Shown here: in pieces, positions 1-6,775 of the stretch | Layout: each line of letters opens with the position of its first letter | Numbering within the stretch: the first letter of the stretch is position 1 | Assembly (NCBI GenBank): GCA_947471105.1 | Contig: CANIYB010000098.1 | Coordinates: 1-7,934, forward strand | Origin: Cytophagaceae bacterium | GTDB taxonomy: Bacteria; Bacteroidota; Bacteroidia; Cytophagales; Spirosomataceae | Length of the DNA: 7,934 nucleotides | Direction of reading: 5' to 3' | Position numbers and translations under genes: made by a program | The notes under the pieces: generated by a model | The model's database searches: none | Told to the model about the DNA's origin: nothing | What the model saw: only the letters and a program-made list of their open reading frames with translations

Positions 1-753
1 GTCATTTGTAACATGGATCCTAATCCTATTGTTGCCGGTGAAGGAATTGCAAAATTGAAAGCAGCAGGAATTGAAGTTGAGGTAGGATTGCTGGCCGAAA
101 AAGGGGAAGAATTAAATCGAAAGTTTTTCCATTTTCAGCGAGAGAAAAAGCCATTTATCACGTTGAAATATGCCTGTTCGCAAGATCATTTTATCGCCAA
201 GGTAAATGGTGAACCCATTACTTTTTCGAACTCAGAAAGCCAACAACTCGTCCATAAAATGCGTGCTGAAAATCAGGCTATATTAATTGGCATTCAAACG
301 GCTATCGCTGATAATCCCTCGCTTAATGTCCGATATTGGCTGGGCAACTCTCCCGTAAGAATCATCATAGATCCTTCAAACAGATTACCAAAAGATTTAA
401 AATTGGTTCAGGATCAAGAGCCATTACTAGTATTTACAAAACTGCATAGCGAGACAATTGGTAACAAAAAATGGATAGCTGTAGGTAATAAAAATCCCCA
501 GGAATTCCTCGAATCTATCTTAGACTATTGTTACCAAAATAACATTCAATCGATTATGGTAGAAGGTGGAACACGTACAGCTAATCAATTCCTTACAGCA
601 GGATTAATTAATGAAATTTGGAAAATTGAGAAGCAAATAAAATTGGGAGAAGGAATACCTGCTCCGATATTGACTGATGTGGTGTTTGAAAAAAAGTTTA
701 TGGTAGGCCAAGACAATATCTGGTCAAAAGCCATAATACCAAAATTATCTTAA
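1..753 (+). CDS. ribD: Riboflavin biosynthesis protein RibD, 3' part (reductase domain)
   Basis: This is the C-terminal part of the bifunctional pyrimidine deaminase/reductase that carries out the second and third steps of riboflavin synthesis in the cytosol: deamination of the pyrimidinone, then NADPH-dependent reduction of the ribosyl side chain. The frame is open from base 1 (Val-Ile-Cys-Asn before the Met at base 13), so that Met is internal and the zinc-binding deaminase domain lies outside the window. The visible start corresponds to the end of the deaminase domain (DPNP, then GEGIAKLKAAGIEVEVG). Counting from the Met at base 13, the reductase domain starts near residue 47 (PFITLKYA) and shows RAENQAILIG (84-93), ADNPSLNVR (99-107) and the cofactor-binding VEGG (183-186). 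The usual SxDG after the LK motif reads SQDH here. The stop codon overlaps that of the convergent metal transporter gene. The family call is firm; only the missing N-terminus is unknown. Confidence 0.93.
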   Translation, partial: VICNMDPNPIVAGEGIAKLKAAGIEVEVGLLAEKGEELNRKFFHFQREKKPFITLKYACSQDHFIAKVNGEPITFSNSESQQLVHKMRAENQAILIGIQTAIADNPSLNVRYWLGNSPVRIIIDPSNRLPKDLKLVQDQEPLLVFTKLHSETIGNKKWIAVGNKNPQEFLESILDYCYQNNIQSIMVEGGTRTANQFLTAGLINEIWKIEKQIKLGEGIPAPILTDVVFEKKFMVGQDNIWSKAIIPKLS

Positions 754-2069
754 AGGAATTGAGCAATTAAATAAATATTCAAGCTCAAAATGATCACTGA
801 AGTTGCCCAAGCCAACCATTTTATCCAGGTGGGATTGACAAATTTTCCCATTTTCTTTTCGTCACTTGTAAACCAAATGAGTGGAATTACCGCAAAGGAT
901 AATTGCATGGAAAGTATTACTTGAGAGAAAATCAACAGGTCCCCAATTTTATTTTCTCCCCACCACCAGGTTATAAAAAACGCAGGTAAAATAGCTATAG
1001 ATCTTGTAATTAATCGGCGAAGCCAAGGAGCTATTCGTAAATCTAAAAACCCTTCCATGACAATTTGCCCTGCTAATGTTCCCGTTAAGGTAGCATTTTG
1101 GCCAGAAGCTAATAAGGCAATGGCAAAAACAATACTTGCCCAATGACTCCCTAAAACAGGGTTTAAAAGCTTATGGGCATCTTGGATTTCAGCAACTCCA
1201 CGGTTGCCGCTAAAATAAAATGTGGATGCAGCTAAAATTAAAATTCCCGCATTGATAAAAAAAGCAAGTCCTAAAGATATCGTGGAGTCGATTGTTGCAA
1301 ATTTTATCGCTTTCTTTCTATCCTCATCCGTTTTTGCAAAAGCCCTTGTTTGTACGATACTTGAGTGCAAATACAAATTGTGTGGCATAACCGTGGCGCC
1401 CAAAATACCAATCGCTACATACAATTGGCGTTCATCTGAAAAAATAGATATTTGCGGAACTAGGCCATTTAAGATAGGATAAAGAGCTGGCTTGGATAAT
1501 ATAAGTTCAAAAGCAAAGCATAAAACAATCACGATCAATAAGGCTAAAACAATAGATTCCAATACCCTAAATCCCTTTTTCTGCAAAAATAAAATCAAAA
1601 ATACGTCGGTAATCGTAATCAGAATTCCCATCAAAATAGGAATATCAAAAAGCAAATGTAAGGCAAGTGCAGAGCCAATAACCTCTGCCAAATCGCAAGC
1701 GGTAATAGCTAATTCGCACAAAATCCATAAAAAAAACGCGACGGGTTTAGAAAAATAATCTCCACAGGCTTGGGCAAGATCTCGGCCGGTAGCGACTCCT
1801 AATTTCAGAGCAAGATGTTGAAGTAAAATGGCAAATAAGCTAGAAATTAAAATAACAGAGAGAAGCGTATAGCCAAATTGTGAACCACCCGATAAATCCG
1901 TGGCCCAATTTCCAGGATCCATATACCCGACAGCCACCATAAAGCCGGGACCCATAAAAGCCCTTAAATTTCTCCAAAATCCATTGCCTTTAGGGATTGG
2001 GATACTTGCAAAAACTTCAGAAAGAGAATTTGAATGTGTTCTATTTTCCAAGACTTTACCTAGTTTCAA
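750..2069 (-). CDS. mntH: Nramp-family divalent metal (Mn2+/Fe2+) transporter
   Basis: This is an inner-membrane, proton-coupled importer of divalent metals, 439 residues with about eleven hydrophobic segments. The family signatures are DPGN in TM1 (51-54), GATVMPHN in TM6 (224-231) and ASGQNATLTGTLAGQ (321-335) followed by IVMEGF. By family knowledge, D51, N54, A225 and M228 fall on the metal-binding positions; the TM6 methionine favours Mn/Fe/Co over Mg/Ca. The reading frame begins at TTG (2069-2067), immediately after an in-frame TAG, and there is no ATG before codon 39, which is too late because it would remove conserved sequence before TM1. A second TTG at codon 7 (2051-2049) is an equally possible start. 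A Bacteroidota promoter ends only about 11 bases upstream of the first TTG. The divergent neighbour encodes a DtxR/MntR regulator, and a 34-bp palindrome lies between them, so Mn- or Fe-dependent repression is the likely control. Mn is favoured as substrate by context, but Fe cannot be excluded. Confidence 0.93.
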   Translation of the reverse strand: MKLGKVLENRTHSNSLSEVFASIPIPKGNGFWRNLRAFMGPGFMVAVGYMDPGNWATDLSGGSQFGYTLLSVILISSLFAILLQHLALKLGVATGRDLAQACGDYFSKPVAFFLWILCELAITACDLAEVIGSALALHLLFDIPILMGILITITDVFLILFLQKKGFRVLESIVLALLIVIVLCFAFELILSKPALYPILNGLVPQISIFSDERQLYVAIGILGATVMPHNLYLHSSIVQTRAFAKTDEDRKKAIKFATIDSTISLGLAFFINAGILILAASTFYFSGNRGVAEIQDAHKLLNPVLGSHWASIVFAIALLASGQNATLTGTLAGQIVMEGFLDLRIAPWLRRLITRSIAILPAFFITWWWGENKIGDLLIFSQVILSMQLSFAVIPLIWFTSDEKKMGKFVNPTWIKWLAWATSVIILSLNIYLIAQFL

Positions 2070-2079
2070 CTATAAGACT

Positions 2080-2108
2080 CAAATATACAGAATTTTACGT
2101 TGCTTCAA
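2080..2108 (-). promoter_or_regulatory. Predicted mntH promoter (Bacteroidota type)
   Basis: Read on the minus strand, TATATTTG (2087-2080) is a perfect match to the Bacteroidota -7 consensus TAnnTTTG. A TTTG -33 element (2109-2106, core TTG at 2108-2106) lies 18 bases upstream, within the usual spacing. Transcription should start around 2072-2076, only a few bases before the TTG at 2069. The -33 element touches the edge of the adjacent palindrome, so a repressor bound there would block the polymerase. Start-site placement is inferred. Confidence 0.6.
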
Positions 2109-2141
2109 AATTAATTTTTAGTCTAGACTAAAAATTAATTT
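2108..2141. promoter_or_regulatory. 34-bp perfect palindrome, candidate MntR/DtxR operator
   Basis: The sequence is a perfect inverted repeat of two 17-base arms with no spacer, centred between 2124 and 2125 on TCTAGA. The inner core is TTTAGTCTAGACTAAA (2117-2132), flanked by AT-rich arms that are also symmetric. The pattern TTAG...CTAA resembles operators of the DtxR/MntR family. It sits between the divergent transporter and regulator genes and abuts the mntH -33 element. With no loop and no following T-tract in a terminator setting, a protein-binding site is a better reading than a terminator. Which metal controls binding is not visible. Confidence 0.75.
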
Positions 2142-2145
2142 ATCG

Positions 2146-2153
2146 TATATTTT
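2146..2153 (+). promoter_or_regulatory. Possible mntR -7 box
   Basis: TATATTTT differs from the Bacteroidota -7 consensus TAnnTTTG only at the last base and lies about 30 bases before the mntR ATG. The expected -33 position would fall near the centre of the palindrome, where no TTG is present, so this is a weak call. If real, the same operator would also control the regulator's own gene. Confidence 0.3.
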
Positions 2154-2182
2154 ATTTAAATTGCCGGCCAACTAAATTATCA

Positions 2183-2842
2183 ATGGCAACATCATTAGCG
2201 GAAGAAAATTATCTGAAAATTATATATAGGCTCTGCGAAGGGACTAAAGAAGATATTTCAACCAATTCAATTGCTGAATTGACAAATAATAAGGCCGCCT
2301 CCGTAACAGATATGTTGCAAAAATTGGCTGAAAAAGGATGGGTCACTTATCAAAAATACCAAGGGGTTCGTTTAACCAAAATAGGGGAAAGTATTGCCCT
2401 TAGCATCATACGAAAGCATCGACTTTGGGAAGTATTTTTAGTGGAAAAACTTGGGTATAATTGGGATGAAGTACATGAAATAGCGGAGCAATTAGAACAT
2501 ATAGAATCAGAAACATTAATCAATAAATTGGATTCTTTTTTAGATTTTCCTAAAATAGACCCACATGGAGATCCGATTCCTAGTCAAGAAGGAGAAATTC
2601 CGGAACTAGGATACCTGCATTTATCCGAAGTGAAATTGAACGAAACATGTACCCTGATGGGCGTGGCAAAAGATTCTGCGGTATTTCTACAATTGCTTAC
2701 TAAACTGAATTTAAGCTTAGGGGCTAGGCTTGAAGTATTGGAGATCAACACATTTGACAGATCTGTTTCATTGAAAATAGCCGAAGAAAAGCCGATTTTC
2801 ATTAGCCATGAAGTGGCTAAAAACATATTAGTGAAAGTCTAA
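2183..2842 (+). CDS. mntR: DtxR/MntR-family metal-dependent transcriptional regulator
   Basis: This is a 219-residue cytosolic DNA-binding repressor that senses Mn(II) or Fe(II). An N-terminal winged helix-turn-helix (about 1-70; ENYLKIIYRL, then SVTDMLQKLAEKGWVTYQKY) is followed by a metal-binding dimerisation domain (about 71-135; RKHRLWEVFLVEKLG, then EVHEIAEQLEHIESE) and a FeoA/SH3-like C-terminal domain (about 145-219), as in full-length DtxR rather than the shorter Bacillus MntR. Candidate ligands are H79, E83, H98, E102, E105 and H106. The residue at the DtxR Cys102 position is Glu, as in MntR; the position of DtxR Met10 / MntR Asp8 is Asn9. The ATG at 2183 gives a normal family N-terminus; no Shine-Dalgarno is seen, which is usual in this phylum. 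The divergent mntH and shared palindrome indicate the target. The family is certain; Mn rather than Fe specificity is inferred from Glu102 and the neighbour. Confidence 0.88.
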   Translation: MATSLAEENYLKIIYRLCEGTKEDISTNSIAELTNNKAASVTDMLQKLAEKGWVTYQKYQGVRLTKIGESIALSIIRKHRLWEVFLVEKLGYNWDEVHEIAEQLEHIESETLINKLDSFLDFPKIDPHGDPIPSQEGEIPELGYLHLSEVKLNETCTLMGVAKDSAVFLQLLTKLNLSLGARLEVLEINTFDRSVSLKIAEEKPIFISHEVAKNILVKV

Positions 2843-2885
2843 ATAATCTTTAGCTGATCAGCGGAATGAAGACTATTCCAATTCT

Positions 2886-5828
2886 TTAGCTTAATAAATC
2901 CAGCACCTCATCTTCGCTTAAAGCGCGTAGAATGCTTTCATCAGAAGTTACTAATTCATTGGCCAAATCAAGTTTACGTTGTTGCAAAGCCAATATTTTC
3001 TCCTCAACAGTTTCCTTCGTAATGAACTTATAGGTAAATACCGTTTTTTCTTGACCGATTCGATGGGCCCTATCGATGGCTTGAGCTTCAGCAGCAGGAT
3101 TCCACCAGGGATCTAAAAGAAACACATAATCAGCCGCGGTTAAATTCAATCCTACGCCACCCGCTTTAAGTGAAATTAAAAATACCGATTGTCCATCCGA
3201 TTTTTGGAAGCTTTCCACTTGGCCTTTTCGGTCAGTGGTGCTACCATCTAAATAGGCATATGCAACACCCTGCTCATCTAAAGCACGCTTAATAATCTGC
3301 AAATGCTGCACAAATTGACTGAAAATTAATATTTTATGATGTTGCTCTAACACCGTTTCCAATTTTTCTAATACCGCTTCCATCTTTCCTGAGTCCCCCA
3401 CATACCCCTCTTCACACAACAAGGGATGGTTGGCTAGTTGGCGCAATTTCGTTAACCCTTGAAGCACGGAAAAACGAGATTTTTGCAAACCTTCATCTTT
3501 AATTTGCTTCAATAAAACATCTCGATAAAAAGATTTCGTTTTATCGTATAAGCGCTCCTGTTCCTCAGTCATTCCACAATAGGTAATGGATTCCATTTTC
3601 TCGGGTAAATCTGCTGCTACTTGGCGCTTTTCTCTTCTAAGTAAATAAGGCTTAATGAGAAAATAAAGTCTCTTTTTCATATCTCCATCTGCCTTCTTTT
3701 CGATGGGAATTTGAAAATGATCCTTGAAATATTTTTGCGTTCCAAGTAATCCTGAATTCACAAAATTCATTTGAGACCATAAGTCCATCGTAGAATTTTC
3801 AAGAGGAGTACCCGTCATCACTAAACGATATTTGGCGTTCAATTTTTGAACTGCCTTTGTAATATTTGCTTGGGGATTTTTAATGGCTTGAGACTCATCC
3901 AAAATCACATAGCTAAATTCTTGTTTTTCAAACCAATCAATATCCGATCGAACTAAACCAAAAGAACATAATATCAAGTCTGTCTTTTTTACTTGGGCTT
4001 GCAATTTTTCTCTTTGGGGGCCACTATACACTAGAACTCGCAATTGGGGTGTAAATTTCTTAGCCTCCATCTCCCAGTTGTACAAGAGAGATGTCGGCAT
4101 CACTAATAAGGTTGGCAATACTTCCCCCTGCTCCTTTAAACTTTGTAATAAACAAAGGGTCTGAATCGTTTTTCCTAAACCCATGTCATCCGCAAGGCAA
4201 GCACCTAAACCTGCATTTTGCCTTGTGCGCATCCACCGATAGCCATCCAATTGGTAAGGTCTTAAGGTTCCCCTAAAGTTTTTAGGCACAGGGAAATCCT
4301 TAGATTGAAGGCTTAAATCCGCAACGGTCTTACTTCTAAGCGATGTTTTGATTAGATCTTGATCTTCCCATTCTTGCACCAATTGGAAATGTTGGCGTTT
4401 CAAATAAACACCCTCTTCCCCTGGTCTCGTTTCTGAAAAATAGAATAAGTCCTGATAATCATGAAACCAATTGTCAGGTATAATGGCAATAGAACCATCA
4501 GGCAAATGAAATTCTTTCTTCTTCGCAAGTATGAGTTGGCGTATTTTTAAAAATGGAATTTGAAATGTCCCAAAAGAAATAACAGCTTGAATATCAAACC
4601 AATCTAATTTTTCCCCAATCCTTATCTTAATTTCCGGCTTGCCTAAAAAATAACGTGGCGCCTGACCATCCCCTCTAAATTGAACCAAGTAGCCCGCTTG
4701 ATCTAAATCTTGTTTATGCTCAGTAAGCCATTGAACCGCATCAGAACGTGAGATTGACGTTCGGCCATCTTGCTCCAGAGGTAGTCCAATAGACTTTAAG
4801 TATTGAAATGCTCTCTTTTCTTTAGTCAGAGATCGCATGATTTTTTGAAAAGCATAACTTTCCCCCTTTTTCTCAAATAAAACATTGGCCTCCGCCGATA
4901 AGCCATCCCAAGGAAATCGATTATTCCCATACTGAAATGATAAGACAAAATTCCAACGATCTGCAGCTACTAAAGCAGCTGCTTTTTTAGCCGCCGACTT
5001 CTCTTCCTCATCTAATCGTGGGGTAATTGGACCATAGGTTAATAAAAATTGGCAATTTTTCTCCGTATTAATTACCTCAAAACCTTTGGCATAAATAGGA
5101 TAACGGGCCACCATCGCCTTCACAAATTTGCGAAAATAGTCTTCCTCCATATTTTTCGGAATGACTACGAATTTTTTATTTAAAAAAGCACGCAGCTTTT
5201 TACCTTCTAATAAGGGTTTAAAATGATACAGCTTTTGATTCAATAACATCCATGCTGGCTCATCACATAGAATCATGGCGTCTTTGTATTGGAATTCCAA
5301 CTTAGCGCCTAAATACTTCAACGTAGGGAAATAGTGCGTATTTTCCTCGTTACGCATGAAGTGAAATAATACTTCAACGGGTTCAGCTTGAATTTCAATG
5401 GATTGGCGCATCGGATTTCCATCATTCCCCATGATAAACAATGTCTTATCTGGGCAAATGAGATCAAATATTTGAGCTCTGCGCTTTTCAATGACCGACT
5501 GAACAGCTTCTTGAATTTCCTTTTCACCCTTCTCCGCATCAAACGTTTTTAAATAAAACTCCTCAATGGTCTTACGTTTGGATGTATTAAATTTTTCGAA
5601 AATAGCCGCAGGCTTCATCCCCTCAATCAATTTAACCGCTGCCTCATCCCGCTCATCAAGTCCATGCGCGAATTCATGAAAATTACGCACCGTTAAAGTT
5701 TGGTACTCCCATGTCAATTGACCCTTCTCATTCAATTGCACCACAAACACCTCGAATAAATATCCGAGAAATTCATGAGACAAAATAGAATAAACTACCC
5801 GAAAAGGTTTATTGGGTGAGATCTTCAT
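2886..5828 (-). CDS. SNF2-family DEAD/DEAH-box helicase (DNA translocase)
   Basis: This is a 980-residue superfamily 2 ATPase of the SNF2/Rad54-like group, predicted to translocate on double-stranded DNA using ATP. The C-terminal half carries both RecA-like lobes: motif I DDMGLGKT (547-554), motif II DESQ (644-647), motif III MTGTPLEN (671-678), the second lobe with FSQFVQHL (836-843) and LDGSTT (860-865), motif V LKAGGVGLNLT (888-898) and motif VI QAIDRAHRIGQ (916-926). The first ~510 residues are an accessory region; the stretch DWFDIQAVISFG through LPDGSIAIIPDNWF (about 409-455) resembles the bacterial SNF2-associated domain. I see no CxC-type SWIM zinc finger. The ATG at 5828 is the natural start. 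It is followed by convergent mntR, 43 bases past its stop. No methylase, nuclease or phospholipase neighbour suggests a defence system, so a housekeeping role in transcription or DNA repair is more likely; the cellular function is not known. Confidence 0.9.
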   Translation of the reverse strand: MKISPNKPFRVVYSILSHEFLGYLFEVFVVQLNEKGQLTWEYQTLTVRNFHEFAHGLDERDEAAVKLIEGMKPAAIFEKFNTSKRKTIEEFYLKTFDAEKGEKEIQEAVQSVIEKRRAQIFDLICPDKTLFIMGNDGNPMRQSIEIQAEPVEVLFHFMRNEENTHYFPTLKYLGAKLEFQYKDAMILCDEPAWMLLNQKLYHFKPLLEGKKLRAFLNKKFVVIPKNMEEDYFRKFVKAMVARYPIYAKGFEVINTEKNCQFLLTYGPITPRLDEEEKSAAKKAAALVAADRWNFVLSFQYGNNRFPWDGLSAEANVLFEKKGESYAFQKIMRSLTKEKRAFQYLKSIGLPLEQDGRTSISRSDAVQWLTEHKQDLDQAGYLVQFRGDGQAPRYFLGKPEIKIRIGEKLDWFDIQAVISFGTFQIPFLKIRQLILAKKKEFHLPDGSIAIIPDNWFHDYQDLFYFSETRPGEEGVYLKRQHFQLVQEWEDQDLIKTSLRSKTVADLSLQSKDFPVPKNFRGTLRPYQLDGYRWMRTRQNAGLGACLADDMGLGKTIQTLCLLQSLKEQGEVLPTLLVMPTSLLYNWEMEAKKFTPQLRVLVYSGPQREKLQAQVKKTDLILCSFGLVRSDIDWFEKQEFSYVILDESQAIKNPQANITKAVQKLNAKYRLVMTGTPLENSTMDLWSQMNFVNSGLLGTQKYFKDHFQIPIEKKADGDMKKRLYFLIKPYLLRREKRQVAADLPEKMESITYCGMTEEQERLYDKTKSFYRDVLLKQIKDEGLQKSRFSVLQGLTKLRQLANHPLLCEEGYVGDSGKMEAVLEKLETVLEQHHKILIFSQFVQHLQIIKRALDEQGVAYAYLDGSTTDRKGQVESFQKSDGQSVFLISLKAGGVGLNLTAADYVFLLDPWWNPAAEAQAIDRAHRIGQEKTVFTYKFITKETVEEKILALQQRKLDLANELVTSDESILRALSEDEVLDLLS

Positions 5829-5937
5829 GTATTCATTTATAACCCAAATGCTTGAGTTTTATGAGTAAAACCTTCAAAAATAAGGGTTTAAATTTAAATA
5901 CTAGAAAAAATAGAGTAAAATATCAAAAAATCACAAA
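5829..5937. other. AT-rich intergenic region between prmA and the SNF2 gene
   Basis: These 109 bases separate two minus-strand genes. They are very AT-rich, with A/T runs on both strands. I see no perfect TAnnTTTG box for the downstream helicase gene and no strong GC stem with a T-tract after prmA. An imperfect AAACC/GGTTT inverted repeat (about 5868-5889) is too weak to call. A promoter for the helicase is expected here but cannot be pinpointed. Confidence 0.4.
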
Positions 5938-6765
5938 TTAGATTTTTTTGAGTTTGAGGCAGGTCCATCGATTTTTCTCTGTTTGAGTGATAAATACAAG
6001 TCCATTTTCAGTAGCCGATTTGACAATCATGGGCACATCCTCTAGATAAAATCCACTTAAAAGTAATAGGCCTCCGTCAACAATCCTTTCCGAATATTCA
6101 TGCATTTCAGATAGTAAAATATTGCGGTTGATGTTGGCCAATAACACATCATATTTTTTCAATGATTCATTCACGATTGTACCTTCAACAAAAATGATGT
6201 TTTCACATTGGTTTAATCCCGCATTTTCAATTGAATTTTCAATCGACCAAGGATCTATGTCAAATCCTTTTACCTCTTGCGCTCCTCGTTTAGTGGCAAC
6301 CAGGGCAAGAATTCCTGTTCCTGTTCCGGCATCTAAAACCGATTTTCCTTGTAGGTCAATCTCAAATAAAGCCTGAGTCATTAAAAAAGTTGTCTCATGA
6401 TGTCCAGTCCCGAAAGACATTTTGGGATTAATAACGATTTCCATCGCATACCCTGGCTCTGATTCATGAAAATTTGCCCGAATAAATACTTGGTTCGAAA
6501 TTCGAATGGGATCGTAATTTGACTCCCAAACTGCATTCCAATTTTGTTTTTCTATTTCATTTATTTGAAAAGAAATGGGCCCTAAAACCTCATATCGTGT
6601 AATGACTTCCTTAAAATGTGCTGGATTAAATAAATCTGTTTGACAATAGGCTATCAAACCGGTATCCGAATCTTCAAAAATATCAAAATGTATTTCCCCC
6701 AATTCCGCCAACAAAATATCCACTTGTTCCGGCGATGCCGAAATTATTACTTGTTGGGTCGTCAT
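5938..6765 (-). CDS. prmA: Ribosomal protein L11 methyltransferase
   Basis: This is a cytosolic S-adenosylmethionine-dependent class I methyltransferase that trimethylates ribosomal protein L11 at several amino groups. At 275 residues it is near normal family length. An N-terminal substrate-recognition region (about 1-65, ending before the linker NWNAVWESNYDPIRI at 75-89) precedes the catalytic fold. Key motifs are MSFGTGHHETT (116-126), SAM-binding motif I VLDAGTGTGILAL (143-155), the acidic ribose-binding FDID (168-171), and LLANINRNILL (208-218) in the place of the catalytic N-I-L segment. The form VLDAGTGTG instead of VLDxGCGSG, and ANINRN, are what I expect in Bacteroidota members. The start is the ATG at 6765, ten bases after the stop of the upstream MCE gene, so it is probably co-transcribed with it and has no room for its own promoter. 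Confidence 0.93.
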   Translation of the reverse strand: MTTQQVIISASPEQVDILLAELGEIHFDIFEDSDTGLIAYCQTDLFNPAHFKEVITRYEVLGPISFQINEIEKQNWNAVWESNYDPIRISNQVFIRANFHESEPGYAMEIVINPKMSFGTGHHETTFLMTQALFEIDLQGKSVLDAGTGTGILALVATKRGAQEVKGFDIDPWSIENSIENAGLNQCENIIFVEGTIVNESLKKYDVLLANINRNILLSEMHEYSERIVDGGLLLLSGFYLEDVPMIVKSATENGLVFITQTEKNRWTCLKLKKI

Positions 6766-6775
6766 AAATTAATTA

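Noticed and set aside
13..753. RibD as a complete 246-residue protein starting at the Met at base 13
   Set aside because: The frame is open back to base 1, and the sequence around the Met matches the end of the RibD deaminase domain, so this Met is internal and the gene is truncated by the window edge.
949..1758. Small ORFs inside mntH on both strands (for example 949-1143 minus, 1222-1482 plus, 1492-1758 plus)
   Set aside because: They overlap a well-supported transporter gene in other frames, and their translations resemble no family I recognise.
2853..2862. Ten-base palindrome GCTGATCAGC downstream of mntR
   Set aside because: It has no loop for a terminator, it is short, and it lies between two gene 3' ends where an operator is unlikely.
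2863..2879. Hairpin GGAAT...ATTCC between mntR and the SNF2 gene as a bidirectional terminator
   Set aside because: The stem is only five base pairs with two G-C pairs, and no run of T follows on either strand. It is indistinguishable from chance.
2847..2891. Direct repeat TCTTTAGCT (2847-2855 and 2883-2891)
   Set aside because: Nine bases, AT-rich, only two copies and partly inside the helicase stop region; most likely coincidence.
2886..5828. SNF2 gene as part of a defence island (DISARM-like or restriction-linked)
   Set aside because: The neighbours are mntR and prmA, with no methylase, nuclease, phospholipase D or integrase in the window, and base composition looks like that of the adjacent genes.
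5868..5889. Imperfect inverted repeat AAACC/GGTTT downstream of prmA
   Set aside because: Only about five pairs with a long AT-rich loop; not convincing as a terminator or operator.
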